A stretch of 64,000 nt of DNA, taken from the NCBI GenBank assembly GCA_965206405.1, contig CBDBJQ010000006.1, positions 1,860,001-1,924,000 of the forward strand. The letters run 5' to 3'. The position numbers were made by a program, and so were the translations under genes. Below the pieces are notes generated by a model. It made no database searches. It saw nothing but the letters and a program-made list of their open reading frames with translations, and was not told where the DNA came from. The first letter of the stretch is position 1; each line of letters starts with the position of its first letter. Positions 51,866 to 61,164 of this stretch are shown one piece after another. The DNA is from CBDBJQ01 sp965206405 (GTDB lineage Bacteria; Pseudomonadota; Alphaproteobacteria; UBA8366).

Positions 51866-53872
51866 TCAGTTGCCGACGCTAGCTGCGCTCTCCTGCCGAC
51901 GGTCGAAGAGCGCGATCCCGCTTCCGACAACGATCATACCCGCCGCCAGAACCAGAAGATCGACAGCGCTGAGCGGGATGTAGGCGCTGGCCGGCAGCGC
52001 CAGCGCGAATCCGCCAAGACCGAAAATGGCACGGCCGATAAAGCCCAACGTCGCGTCGCGAAGCTTGCCAAGGCCCAGCAGGTAGCCCTGCATGGCGCCG
52101 GCAATGAAGATGATCCCAACCAGGGCCTTTGCGAACAGCCACACCGTATCCTCGACCGGGCCGCGCCAGAGGAAGGCCGGGTCGAACACGAAGAAGAAGG
52201 GGATGAAATAGATGATGCTGCCAAGGCGCATGGCCTCAAACCCGGTCCGCATCGGCCGGGATCCGGCAATCGGCGCGGCCGCATAGGCCCCGAGCGCGAC
52301 CGGCGGGGTGATAAAGCTCAACATCCCCCAGTAGAAGATGAACATGTGGACCGCCATCGGATCGAGGCCGCCCTGGACCAACGCCGGCGCCAGAGCGATG
52401 GCGAGAAACACGTAGGCCGCCGTCACCGTCATGCCGATGCCAAGAACGAAACTGGTGCAGGCTCCCATCAACAGCAGGATCATGACCGAACCGCCGGCGA
52501 TACTGAGCAAATCGTTGGCCAGATTGCCGATCTTGCCGGTGACCTCGAGGGCACCGACGATCAATCCGATACCCGCCAGCAGCGCTGCCAGCTCGGCGAA
52601 CAGTTTCCCGACCGAAGCGATGAAATTCTTTGCCGCAGCCCAGTTCCAGCGATGGTAGGGAAAGGCCTGGTTGAGGATTAACAACAATGCCGTGGCGTAG
52701 TACGGCGCGATAGTTTCCTGGTTGAGGAACACCAGCATCCAGATCAGCAAAAGGAAGACGGCAATGAAGTACCAGCCTTCCTTCAGTGTTTGCATCAGAC
52801 TCGGCATTTCCTCGCGGGCCAGGCCCTTGAGGTCGTTTCGGGCCGCATAGGCGTCGATCTGCATGAACAAGCCGAAGAAATACATCGCCGAGGGGATGAT
52901 GGCGGCAATGGCGATATCGCGGTAAGGCACCTCGAGGAACAGAGCCATGACGAAGGCGGTCGCACCCATGATCGGCGGCATCAGCACGCCGCCCGTCGAG
53001 GCGCAGGTCTCGACGCCACCGGCATAGGCGGGGCGGAACCCGACTCGTTTCATGGTCGGGATCGTCAGGACACCAGTCGTGAGCACGTTGGTGACGACGC
53101 TTCCGCTCATCGAACCCATCAGGCCGCTGGCGAAAATCGCGACCTTGGCCGGGCCGCCGCGGACATGGCCGAGTATCGCGAAGGCGAGATTGAGGAAGAA
53201 GGTGCCGCCGCCGGTGTGCTGGAGAGCAACACCAAAGATGAGGAAGCCGATGACCAAATTCCCGAACGCCTTCATCGGGATACCGAAGATCGCTTCCTCT
53301 CCCATCGAGAAACGGTTGCCGATCTCACGCCATTCCGGTGAATCGGCGAGCAGGACGCCGGGCAGCGAATCAGCAAAGAAAGGATAGATCGACAGCAGGA
53401 TGACAATGGTGGCGATCGCCGGCCCTCCAGCCCGGCGGGTTGCGTCAAGTACGAGAAACCAGAGCAGGTAGCCGAGATAGACCGCATTCTCCGGTGCGTC
53501 GTACTCCCAGCCCTCGTCGAGGATTCTTCCGCCGTTGTATACGAAGTAGAAAGTGGTGCCGATGGTGATCAGGAACAGCGCCACGTCGTACCACGGCACC
53601 CGATCCCGGGGCGCCTTGGCGTAGGCCGGCCAGTAGATGAACACCAATGGCAACAGCAGCAGCACCAGCATGTAGAGGTACTGCAGGTCAAGCAGGTTTA
53701 GCCATTGAGGCAGGAACCGCCCGAAGTTGAACAGCTTGTAGATCGAAAGCAGGACGGCCAGCGACGCGCCGGCCAGCAGGACGATGTCCCAGAAACCCGT
53801 AAGCGTGCGGTGGCGGGAAACACCCGCCGCCGCTGCGCTTTTTTCAGTTTCGGAAAGGATTCCGTTTGCCAT
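51866..53872 (-). CDS. TRAP transporter permease, fused (TAXI type)
   Basis: 668 residues with about 17-18 hydrophobic segments. It combines the small (4-TM) and large (12-TM, DctM-like) subunits in one chain, as is normal for TAXI systems. Motifs include MGSMSGSVVTNVLTTGVLTI, TCASTGGVLMPPIMGATAFV and MLSFITPPVALGAYAAAPIA. ATG 53872 is preferred over a TTG 24 bases upstream because GGAAGGA lies ahead of it. It drives Na+ or H+-coupled uptake of an organic acid delivered by the binding protein encoded 49 bases upstream. Confidence 0.92.
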   Translation of the reverse strand: MANGILSETEKSAAAAGVSRHRTLTGFWDIVLLAGASLAVLLSIYKLFNFGRFLPQWLNLLDLQYLYMLVLLLLPLVFIYWPAYAKAPRDRVPWYDVALFLITIGTTFYFVYNGGRILDEGWEYDAPENAVYLGYLLWFLVLDATRRAGGPAIATIVILLSIYPFFADSLPGVLLADSPEWREIGNRFSMGEEAIFGIPMKAFGNLVIGFLIFGVALQHTGGGTFFLNLAFAILGHVRGGPAKVAIFASGLMGSMSGSVVTNVLTTGVLTIPTMKRVGFRPAYAGGVETCASTGGVLMPPIMGATAFVMALFLEVPYRDIAIAAIIPSAMYFFGLFMQIDAYAARNDLKGLAREEMPSLMQTLKEGWYFIAVFLLLIWMLVFLNQETIAPYYATALLLILNQAFPYHRWNWAAAKNFIASVGKLFAELAALLAGIGLIVGALEVTGKIGNLANDLLSIAGGSVMILLLMGACTSFVLGIGMTVTAAYVFLAIALAPALVQGGLDPMAVHMFIFYWGMLSFITPPVALGAYAAAPIAGSRPMRTGFEAMRLGSIIYFIPFFFVFDPAFLWRGPVEDTVWLFAKALVGIIFIAGAMQGYLLGLGKLRDATLGFIGRAIFGLGGFALALPASAYIPLSAVDLLVLAAGMIVVGSGIALFDRRQESAASVGN

Positions 53873-53920
53873 TGTGCAGGAATCCTTCCCAGTCAAACGT
53901 TAGAGGTCAGTATAATAAAC

Positions 53921-55072
53921 TCAGTCGACGAAGACGACCGGCAGATCGGCCTTCTCCAGAGCCGATGCCCGGGCCTCCAGCCACGCCGGATCGAAAGCCT
54001 TGCCCGAAGGCGGGTTGCTGCCCTTGAAGTCCTTCCAGGCCTTGGCGAGAACGTCCTGGCGGCGAACCAGGCTCGCCTGATGCGCGTCGGCACCGGCCGG
54101 CCACACACCCTTTTCTTTCCAATACTTCACCGCGCCGTCATGGAGAGGCAGAACCCATTCGAAGTTCTGCTTGCTGGAATGCCAGCCCCCAGCACCCGGG
54201 GCCGCGTCCTTGAAATCGTCATGGACGAGATCAATCGCCTTGACGAGATTATAGACCATCTCGGTGGATTTCTCGGCGTTGGCAATCAGCACCGGATAGG
54301 AATAACCGCCTCCGACCCAGGGTTTGCTCTTGGTGATGTTGGCACCGGAAGTCGCGGTGTGCTGTTGGACCCACGGCCCGACTGCCCACAGGCGCTTCCA
54401 TGCCGCGGGATCATCGTGGCCCATCAGCGGCCAGATCAGGCCGCGCGGGGAAGCAGCGAGACGCTTGGCGTGCGGCGTCACCGTTGACATGATCGCCGCA
54501 TCTACCTGGCCGTTGATAATGCCATCGACGGAAGCTTTGAAGCCACCGAATTCGACCTTCTTCACATCGTCCCAGGTAAGACCACCAAAAGCGAGATAAG
54601 CCTTCGCATTGCCGTTGAGGGCTGGTGATCCGCGGACCCAGGCGACGCGCTTGCCCTTGAGATCGCTGTATTTCTTGACGCCGATATCGCCCGCAACCGC
54701 CATGCCGATGCCAGCACCACCGATCGAGGAGAAAACCGTGCGCACAGGCTGCGGACCCCATTTGGGACCACTGAACAGCTTGACGCCTTCATGGGCGAAG
54801 TAGAGTGCAATACCGCAGGCGCAGAAATCGGCTTTGTCTTCACGCAGCGGCAGCATCCGCGAGACGTCGTTCTTGCCCGTCTTGATGTTGAGCTGCATCC
54901 CGTAGCGGTTTTTCAGCGCATTGCCGATCGCCACTGACTGCTGATAGCCGGTCGACGTGGTGCCATAGGCAGTCCAGGTGATTTGCTTTGGCAGCTTAAC
55001 GTCGGCTTGTGCCGAAAACGCGGTGACCGCAAGGGCCGCCCCGATCGACATGATAGTCAGAATTCTGGACAT
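53921..55072 (-). CDS. TAXI-family TRAP transporter solute-binding protein
   Basis: 383 residues with a signal peptide (ILTIMSIGAALAVTAFSAQA) and the TAXI fold: ITWTAYGTTSTGYQQSVAIG, LPLREDKADFCACGIALYFA, GVKKYSDLKGKRVAWVRGSP and VDGIINGQVDAAIMSTVTPH. It delivers a ligand in the periplasm to the fused permease downstream. TAXI ligands known in other species include glutamate and glutamine, but the ligand here is not established. The adjacent gamma-glutamyltransferase makes a gamma-glutamyl compound or glutathione product a reasonable guess. Confidence 0.92.
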   Translation of the reverse strand: MSRILTIMSIGAALAVTAFSAQADVKLPKQITWTAYGTTSTGYQQSVAIGNALKNRYGMQLNIKTGKNDVSRMLPLREDKADFCACGIALYFAHEGVKLFSGPKWGPQPVRTVFSSIGGAGIGMAVAGDIGVKKYSDLKGKRVAWVRGSPALNGNAKAYLAFGGLTWDDVKKVEFGGFKASVDGIINGQVDAAIMSTVTPHAKRLAASPRGLIWPLMGHDDPAAWKRLWAVGPWVQQHTATSGANITKSKPWVGGGYSYPVLIANAEKSTEMVYNLVKAIDLVHDDFKDAAPGAGGWHSSKQNFEWVLPLHDGAVKYWKEKGVWPAGADAHQASLVRRQDVLAKAWKDFKGSNPPSGKAFDPAWLEARASALEKADLPVVFVD

Positions 55073-55312
55073 GGTGCCTCCCTCTGGCTTGGTGGGCTTT
55101 TTGGCCTAGACCCGCCGGTCTTCGTTGAAGGGCAGCGGCCCGGACGCCCGGTTGTTTGCACCGGGACCAGAAAATTTCGCCCGACACATTGCCTTGAAAC
55201 ATAACGCATGGCACGGCCCTCGGCAAGTTCCAGGGCCATTTTAGTGCCAGGAGTCGGGCCACGTAATCGCCCCGCCAACAGCCCCGGCCAGCAGCCTCGC
55301 TAATTGCCTCTT

Positions 55313-56902
55313 CTAGTAGCCGAGAGCCAGGCCGTCCTTTCGCGGATCCGAGCCACCGACCAGGACCCCGCGCGCCTCGTCGATCCGGATCGCCTGGGCA
55401 CCGCCGATGGGCTTTTCGGCCCAGGCTACCTCATGGCCCCGCCGGCATAGCTCGACTGCGGTATCCTCGCCAATCCTGGGCTCCAGCTCGAGCACGCCCC
55501 CAAAGCTGAAATGCCGCGGCGCCTCGGCCGCCTGCTGGGGATCGAGGTCGCTGGCGTAAACCCGGTCAAGGAAATGGGCATGCCCGGCGGCCTGATACTG
55601 GCCACCCATGACGCCAAACGGCATCTCCGGCCGGCCATCCCGGCACACCAGGGCCGGGATTATCGTGTGCAGCGGCCGCTTGTTAGGCCCGATCGCATTG
55701 GGATGGTTTGGATCGGAATTGAAGCCCATGCCGCGGCAATGCAGGAGGACGCCGCTCTCCGGCGCCATGATGCAGCTGCCGAACGCATGGAACAGAGAGT
55801 TGATCAGTGACATCGCGTTGCGGTCGCGGTCGACGACCGTCAGGTAGGTCGTATCGCGATGCACCGGACCTTCCCATGCGGAAGCCGCTACGGCAGCGCC
55901 GGGATCGAACGCCCCAACGAAATCCCCGGCCCATTCAGTCGAGAGAAAACGGTCGACGGGTACGTTGCTGAAAGCCGGGTCACTGATCCAGCTGTCGCGC
56001 GCCGCATAGGCCATTTTCGTTGCCTCGGTGAAAAGATGGATGCGGTCGGCCTCGCTCGCATCAGGCATGTCATGGAAACCGCAGGCCTCAAGCAAATTCA
56101 GCAGCATCAGTGCCGTCACACCCTGTCCGTTGGGCGGGCATTCGTGGATCTCGAGGCCGCGCCAGGAGAAGGAAACCGTATCGCAGAACTCCGTCTTGTC
56201 CTTGGTTGCAAAATCCTCGTCCGCATGTGCGCCGCCGAGCTCCTGTAGGCGGGCGACGATATCCGCCATCACCGGGCCTTCGTAAAACCCCTCCCTGCCC
56301 TTCTCCACGATTCCGCGCAGCGTGGCGCCAAGTTTTGGCTGGGCGTGGCGGTCGCCGGGGGCCGGGGCTGTGCCATTTGGCAGAAAGACCGCCCGGGCGT
56401 GCTCATCGGCAGCGAGACGGTCGCGATTGTCTTTCCAGTCATGGGCAACCCGGTCCATCACCGGATAGCCGTCCTCGGCATAGGCGATGGCCGGCGCGAG
56501 AAGCCGATCCATACCGAGCGTGCCGAACCGCTCGGCCAAGGTGTGCCAGGCGTCGACGGCACCAGGAATGGTGACCGCGTGCGGAGTCTCGGGCGTGATT
56601 TCATCGACGCCACGCTCGCGAAGCCAGTCGGGCGAGATCGCCGCCGGCGCCCGGCCCGACCCGTTCAGCGCCACCGGTTGGTCGCCCGCAGGCGTATAGA
56701 TGCAAAAACAGTCACCGCCGACTCCGGTCATGGCGGGTTCGACAACACAGAGAACGGCAACGGCAGCGATCGCCGCATCGGCGGCATTGCCGCCCTCGCG
56801 CAGCACGTCGAGCGCGGCCTGTGTCGCCAGCGGATGCGAGGTTGCGGCCATACCGTTCTCGCCCATCGCCGCCGAACGGCCAGGCTGGTCGAAATCTCTC
56901 AT
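55313..56902 (-). CDS. ggt: Gamma-glutamyltransferase family protein
   Basis: 529 residues from ATG 56902 (MRDFDQPGRSAAMGENGMAA); an upstream in-frame codon would add residues without a signal. It is an N-terminal nucleophile hydrolase: EGGNAADAAIAAVAVLCVVE, GVGGDCFCIYTPAG, the self-cleavage Thr in GPVHRDTTYLTVVDRDRNA, and PNAIGPNKRPLHTIIPALV with GGQYQAAGHAHFLDRV near the end. No secretion signal is visible, so it may be cytoplasmic. It lies 240 bases upstream of the TAXI binding protein on the same strand and could feed or precede that uptake system. Confidence 0.85.
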   Translation of the reverse strand: MRDFDQPGRSAAMGENGMAATSHPLATQAALDVLREGGNAADAAIAAVAVLCVVEPAMTGVGGDCFCIYTPAGDQPVALNGSGRAPAAISPDWLRERGVDEITPETPHAVTIPGAVDAWHTLAERFGTLGMDRLLAPAIAYAEDGYPVMDRVAHDWKDNRDRLAADEHARAVFLPNGTAPAPGDRHAQPKLGATLRGIVEKGREGFYEGPVMADIVARLQELGGAHADEDFATKDKTEFCDTVSFSWRGLEIHECPPNGQGVTALMLLNLLEACGFHDMPDASEADRIHLFTEATKMAYAARDSWISDPAFSNVPVDRFLSTEWAGDFVGAFDPGAAVAASAWEGPVHRDTTYLTVVDRDRNAMSLINSLFHAFGSCIMAPESGVLLHCRGMGFNSDPNHPNAIGPNKRPLHTIIPALVCRDGRPEMPFGVMGGQYQAAGHAHFLDRVYASDLDPQQAAEAPRHFSFGGVLELEPRIGEDTAVELCRRGHEVAWAEKPIGGAQAIRIDEARGVLVGGSDPRKDGLALGY

Positions 56903-56947
56903 GTCACAAACTCCACTGCCCCCTGTACCCTTGTCCAAAGCAAGCAA

Positions 56948-57155
56948 GGGAAGTTACACCATATATAATTTCTGACTTGATAGACTGCGGAATTATATCT
57001 GGGTCAGCCCCAAGCGCTTTTTAAGCGGAAACGCAATTCATGGTCCCAAGATGAAGGCCGCTTGGCTATCATCGGAGCCTAATTTAGGAGTCATCTGGGG
57101 AATATCAGTTTAGGACTGCGACCTATCTTTGATGAAATCGATCTGATGCACTTAG
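56948..57155. other. Gap between ggt and the IS1380 remnant
   Basis: About 200 bases. It contains the ggt promoter region and a short frame, FKRKRNSWSQDEGRLAIIGA, that resembles transposase helix-turn-helix text but is too short to assign. TTAG at 57152-57155 flanks the IS1380 end. Confidence 0.3.
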
Positions 57156-57548
57156 CCAGAATATTTCATGAACAGGCACCGCTAAATCCCGTATTCGTGT
57201 TATGATTCAGTTACTTGAAATGATCAAGCACCAGGATTTAGCGGCGACAGATTGCACCCCCGATCAGCTGGAATTTCCAGCCTGTCGTAAACGCCGGGTA
57301 ACCACCGGCTTCGATGGAGGTCATGTGACGAGCAACGGCGGCGTTTTGCTGCTGCGCGGGGCGGATCACCTGCTGGGATTGACGGCATCGCTTGCCCGGC
57401 GGCTGCCCGACGGCTGCCCGACGGCCGTCCGACGACCGGCAGGCGGGCAAGGTTGAGCACAGTTTGCGGGATATGCTGCGGCAACGGATCTACAGCCTGC
57501 CCCTGGGTTACGAGGACCTGAACGACCACGACGCCCTGCGCCACGACC
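57156..57548 (+). mobile_element. IS1380-family left-end remnant
   Basis: It begins CCAGAATATTTCATGAAC and matches the 9508 copy up to CGCCACGACC at 57548, where type III restriction sequence takes over. A 22-bp tandem-type insertion (near 57402-57425, repeating CTGCCCGACGG) breaks the transposase frame. TTAG immediately precedes it. Confidence 0.85.
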
Positions 57549-58165
57549 GGGCCCGGCCGGTTCCTGGCGATCACATCGATGGGGCGGCCGTGATTGGAAG
57601 TCGTCCAGCTCTTCATGGATACGGCGATTGTCGGCACCCGTCCCATTGAAGGCCTGCACGTTGATCACCATTACGTTGATCCCCGCGTCAGAAGAAAAGC
57701 TCTCCAGCTCGTGCAGTCTCCTGGAGTTGTAGATGAAGAACCGCGCCTTCTTGCCGTAGCTTTCAACGAAACGCCCGGCCGTCATCTCCAGCGACTTCAT
57801 CTCCAGCGACCTGGCCACGCCTTCGCGGATGGCGATCGACAGCACCATGATACGGCACCATGATGATGAACCTGGACCAGCCATAGAGCTTGTTCATCTC
57901 GAAAATGGACTTGATATAACAACAGGTCCTGCCCGTGCCGGTCTCCATCCCGATATTGAGGTTGATGGCCGCGCCGGGTTTGTCGCTGGCTGGCTTCGGT
58001 CGGCCATTTTGATCGATGAAAGCGCTTGGGCTTTCCGACAAAGGCAGGTTCTGGCGCTACGGCACCTTGCGGATATTTTCGAGGGCCGCGCTGCACGTGT
58101 AGCGCGACAATCCGGGTGAGAGGTGCGCGTCAATCAGGATGAGAATCCTTGGTCGCAACGTTTGT
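57549..58165 (-). pseudogene. Type III restriction enzyme Res subunit remnant
   Basis: Minus-strand pieces in several frames: LILIDAHLSPGLSRYTCSAA, NLNIGMETGTGRTCCYIKSI (helicase motif I), FEMNKLYGWSRFIIMVP, SYGKKARFFIYNSRRLHELE, NVMVINVQAFNGTGADNRRI and DVIARNRP. This is the start of the helicase/nuclease subunit of a type III R-M system; the remaining two thirds and the Mod gene are missing. An internal stop and shifts confirm decay. Confidence 0.8.
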
Positions 58166-58226
58166 GATGGTGGCGGGCTTTTCCGCCACAATCAAGGTTT
58201 TTGTGGGTTTTGATTGTCGCAGAGCG

Positions 58227-58445
58227 TCAATCCGGTTTGATGTTTGCCGGTGTTGCTCTTTGAGATTGAGCCTGGCGGCCGGGGCCGTTGGCGTGTTCAG
58301 CGGCTTTGCGCCGGTAGCTTTCCACGTTCATCCCGAAGATTGTCGCGTGGTGGACGAGCCTGTCGACGGCTGCCAGCGTCATTGCCGGATCGGGGAAGAT
58401 TGCATTCCATTCTCCGAAGGGCTGGTTGGCTGTGATGAGCATGGA
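58227..58445 (-). pseudogene. istB: IS21 helper IstB, C-terminal remnant
   Basis: The minus strand reads RSMLITANQPFGEWNAIFPD, then MTLAAVDRLVHHATIFGMNV and ESYRRKAAEHANG before the stop. These are the last 65 residues of the IstB ATPase. It is joined directly to the end of the Rpn gene. The matching istA remnant is 49 kb away at 8462. Confidence 0.85.
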
Positions 58446-58461
58446 TCGTCGCTTCAAACCC

Positions 58462-59550
58462 TCAGTGATCCCTTCGTTCCCCGAACACGGCCGCCAGATC
58501 AGCGGCATCAAGCACCCGGTCCACCCAGCGATCCAGATCATCAATGCTTCCCGCCGCGATCTGTGCGATCACGGGCTCGGGCAGGGGGCCAAACCGCTTT
58601 ACCAGCAGGTGCATCAGCAATTTGGCCTCACCTCTGGCTTCACCTTCCGCAAGGCCTTTGGCTTCGCCTTCCGCAAGCCCTTTTTCATGGCCAAGCGCTT
58701 CCCCGGCGGCAAGCCCTTTTTCACGGCCAAGCGCTTCCCCGGCGGCAAGCCCCTTGGCTTCGCCTTCTTTTTTCCATGTTTCTGCGAGTGTTCCCATCAG
58801 CGCTTTGCCTCCTTCATCGTCTATTCCGTCCAGTACCGCCTCCATGTCCGGCTGCGTCCATTCGTATCGTGCCACAAAATAGCGCAGAACAATACCGGCA
58901 AAATTCGTACCAAACGGCAGCCGCCGCAGTATCTCCTCCATATGTTCGCGCGTCATATCGGAGCGGTGCTTCACGAATTTGAGCACAGCCAATCCTGCCA
59001 TCACGTGAGGATTATGCGACAGCTCTTCCATCGGGATATTGCCGAGATCATGAACCTCGTAAGTGAACGACGGCACATAGCGTGCCATCTCCTCATCGGC
59101 ATCAAACAGCTCACTGAACACCTGCGGCACATTCCAGGAATGGCTCCCATGGTAGAACACCAGCGGCACGATGACCGGCAGGGCGCGCAACCTTGCCGCC
59201 TGTCCATCCCCGTAGCGAAGCCATATCCGCAGCATATATCCAAGGATTTGCAAGGGTGTTGCCGGTTCTGAAACCGATTTGTGTTCCAAAAGCACGTAGG
59301 CCAGGGCCGGGCGTCCGCCCTTCAGCGTGATCTCGAACAGCCCGTCGCTGTGCTTCAGGTGGGCATCCTCGTCGACAAAGCTGCCCGCAACGCGCTTGGG
59401 CGGTGTGTCCGCCATCTGCGCGCTGACCCGCTCCGGCAGGTAATCGCGCAAAAGGGCTGCCGCGCGGTCCTTGTCGTCAATGATGGCGCGGAACAGCGCA
59501 TCATGGGTCGGCTTTACCGGTAGGGTCGTGTCCTCATCTTCGCTTGTCAC
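58462..59550 (-). CDS. Rpn-family recombination-promoting nuclease / PDDEXK (Transposase_31)
   Basis: 362 residues, GTG start at 59550. The N-terminal PDDEXK domain is PTHDALFRAIIDDKDRAAAL, KHSDGLFEITL (Asp 69) and YVLLEHKSVSEPATP (Glu 89, Lys 91). The C-terminal part has a helical repeat region rich in GEALGREKGLAAGEALGHEK and EGEAKGLAEGEARGEA, then a short tail ending VFGERRDH. Rpn proteins cut DNA in a calcium/magnesium-dependent way and promote RecA-independent recombination; Rpn genes often contain variable internal repeats. The gene is intact although surrounded by scraps. Confidence 0.88.
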   Translation of the reverse strand: MTSEDEDTTLPVKPTHDALFRAIIDDKDRAAALLRDYLPERVSAQMADTPPKRVAGSFVDEDAHLKHSDGLFEITLKGGRPALAYVLLEHKSVSEPATPLQILGYMLRIWLRYGDGQAARLRALPVIVPLVFYHGSHSWNVPQVFSELFDADEEMARYVPSFTYEVHDLGNIPMEELSHNPHVMAGLAVLKFVKHRSDMTREHMEEILRRLPFGTNFAGIVLRYFVARYEWTQPDMEAVLDGIDDEGGKALMGTLAETWKKEGEAKGLAAGEALGREKGLAAGEALGHEKGLAEGEAKGLAEGEARGEAKLLMHLLVKRFGPLPEPVIAQIAAGSIDDLDRWVDRVLDAADLAAVFGERRDH

Positions 59551-59632
59551 TGGTTATCCCTTCGTCACCGTGTTTCCAACGCGATAGTACGGCCTGAAGG
59601 CGGCGTTCAACAGAACGCATTCAGCGCGTTAG

Positions 59633-59659
59633 CCCGGACGTCTTCATGAAATATCCGGG
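59633..59659 (+). mobile_element. IS1380-family right-end remnant, 27 bp
   Basis: The last 27 bases match the right end of the 9508-13423 element (GACGTCTTCATGAAATATCC core). It is flanked on both sides by TTAG (59629-59632 and 59660-59663). Confidence 0.75.
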
Positions 59660-59663
59660 TTAG

Positions 59664-59760
59664 ATCGCGACTTATAATCCGCTTCATTCTCAAGCACCAA
59701 CCGCACTGCGCGGGCGCGTACTTCTTCGGGAAAACGGTGCCCAGGATTCCCGTTGCTCAT
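59664..59760 (-). pseudogene. IS3-family OrfA remnant (N-terminal)
   Basis: MSNGNPGHRFPEEVRARAVR then LVLENEADYKSR, cut by the IS1380 end. This is the opening of an IS3-type OrfA with a GGAAGAG site before the ATG at 59760. It may come from the same kind of element as the OrfA tail at 42190. Confidence 0.75.
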
Positions 59761-59794
59761 AGTTTCTCTTCCAAGCTTTTTGCTCTCCGATAAA

Positions 59795-59984
59795 CCCGGT
59801 CTGGTTCAGGACCGTCGCGCTGGACTGGTACGAGATGTCGGATGGGCGCGACTACTTCTCGTCCGAGGTCTTCATGCGGACGGAGCTGGAGACAGCCTTG
59901 AAGATCGTCCGCCTGCTCAACGCACAGCTTCCCATGCGCGTTCATGCTGCCGAACAGGAAGATTGGCTGGATTGGATTACATAA
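59795..59984 (+). pseudogene. Hypothetical protein, C-terminal remnant
   Basis: The plus strand reads PVWFRTVALDWYEMSDGRDY, FSSEVFMRTELETALKIVRL and LNAQLPMRVHAAEQEDWLDW, ending IT and a stop. The codon usage looks genuine but the start is missing. No family is recognised. Confidence 0.4.
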
Positions 59985-60050
59985 CCTCATTAGCAATATT
60001 TTCTTGCATTATTCGATTTGCAAGATTATATAGCGCCACGGAGGTACCCC

Positions 60051-61157
60051 ATGGCGACACAACTCATCGGCGCGAGGATCAAGGCCCTGCGCGAGGAGCG
60101 GAAGCTCTCGCAGGACGACCTGGCGCAAATTTTCGGCTTCAAGGACCGGCAGACCGTGTCTGCCATCGAGACCGGCGAGCGCCGTGTCACGGCGGACGAG
60201 CTGATGCTGGCCGTCGAGAAGCTTGGAGCGACACTCGAGTATTTCACCGACCCGTTCATACTGGTTGGTGAAGGCCGTTTCTCGTGGCGGCAAACCAATG
60301 TCGGCGCGGCCGTGCTAAAGGGCTATGAACGAAACGCTGGTCGCTGGATTGCCGCATTCCGCGCCATCGCCCCGCAAGTGGGTCGCGCTGCCCCGCTGTT
60401 TCGCAGGTCACTGGGACTGACCAAGCGTTCCAGTTTCGAGGACGCGATGGAAGCGGGTGAACGGTTCGTTGCCGAGTTCGATCTGGGAGATATTCCCGCT
60501 GCGCGGCTCGCAGAGGTGATGGAGCGCGAGCTTGGCATTCTCGTGCTGATGGTCGATGCGTTCGAGGGGGTTTCTGGTGCAGCTTGTCGGCTCCCAGAGC
60601 TTGATGTGGTGCTGATAAATCGGAAAGAAGTCGTCGGTCGTCGGCACTTCGACCTAGCGCATGAGCTGTTTCACATCCTCACTTGGGGTGCGATGCCCCC
60701 GAAACATTCCGAGGAAGCGAAGGAAACCGGTGGGAACCGTGTCGAACAACTGGCGAACAATTTTGCGTCTGCTGTTCTCATGCCGCAGGCCACCCTCGGC
60801 AAGTTTCGCGACTGGGCGAGCCTCGAGGACGGCGAACTGATCTCACAACTGAACGCCGCTGCAGAAGAACTTCAGGTGACCGCATCTGCTCTGAAATGGC
60901 GCCTGGTGGCGCTCGGCGAATTGAAGCCAGCCCGTGCTCGGGCGCTGAGCGATGCGGTCCTGCGAAACAATGGCCGCGATGTAGGAGATGCAGAGATACC
61001 CGTTCTGTTTTCCAAGCCGTTCATGGAAGTGATCGGTCTTGCTGTTGACGCAGGGTGGGTTTCGACGCGCCGCGCCGCAGGGCTGCTCGATCAAACGGTT
61101 GAAGACCTCACCGATCTGTTTGTCGCCCACGGGGTCGAACCCCCAACAGAGCTTTGA
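60051..61157 (+). CDS. XRE-family regulator fused to ImmA/IrrE metallopeptidase
   Basis: 368 residues; ATG 60051 has GGAGG 7 bases upstream. An N-terminal HTH (residues 8-60, LSQDDLAQIFGFKDRQTVSA) is joined to an ImmA/IrrE-type zinc peptidase with HELFH at 204-208 in DLAHELFHILTWGAM and the third ligand region VEQLANNFASAVLMPQ. Such fusions act as repressors or antitoxin-like regulators of a neighbouring gene. The next gene, a PIN-type protein, starts 7 bases after the stop, so the two form an operon. Confidence 0.9.
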   Translation: MATQLIGARIKALREERKLSQDDLAQIFGFKDRQTVSAIETGERRVTADELMLAVEKLGATLEYFTDPFILVGEGRFSWRQTNVGAAVLKGYERNAGRWIAAFRAIAPQVGRAAPLFRRSLGLTKRSSFEDAMEAGERFVAEFDLGDIPAARLAEVMERELGILVLMVDAFEGVSGAACRLPELDVVLINRKEVVGRRHFDLAHELFHILTWGAMPPKHSEEAKETGGNRVEQLANNFASAVLMPQATLGKFRDWASLEDGELISQLNAAAEELQVTASALKWRLVALGELKPARARALSDAVLRNNGRDVGDAEIPVLFSKPFMEVIGLAVDAGWVSTRRAAGLLDQTVEDLTDLFVAHGVEPPTEL

Positions 61158-61164
61158 GACCATC

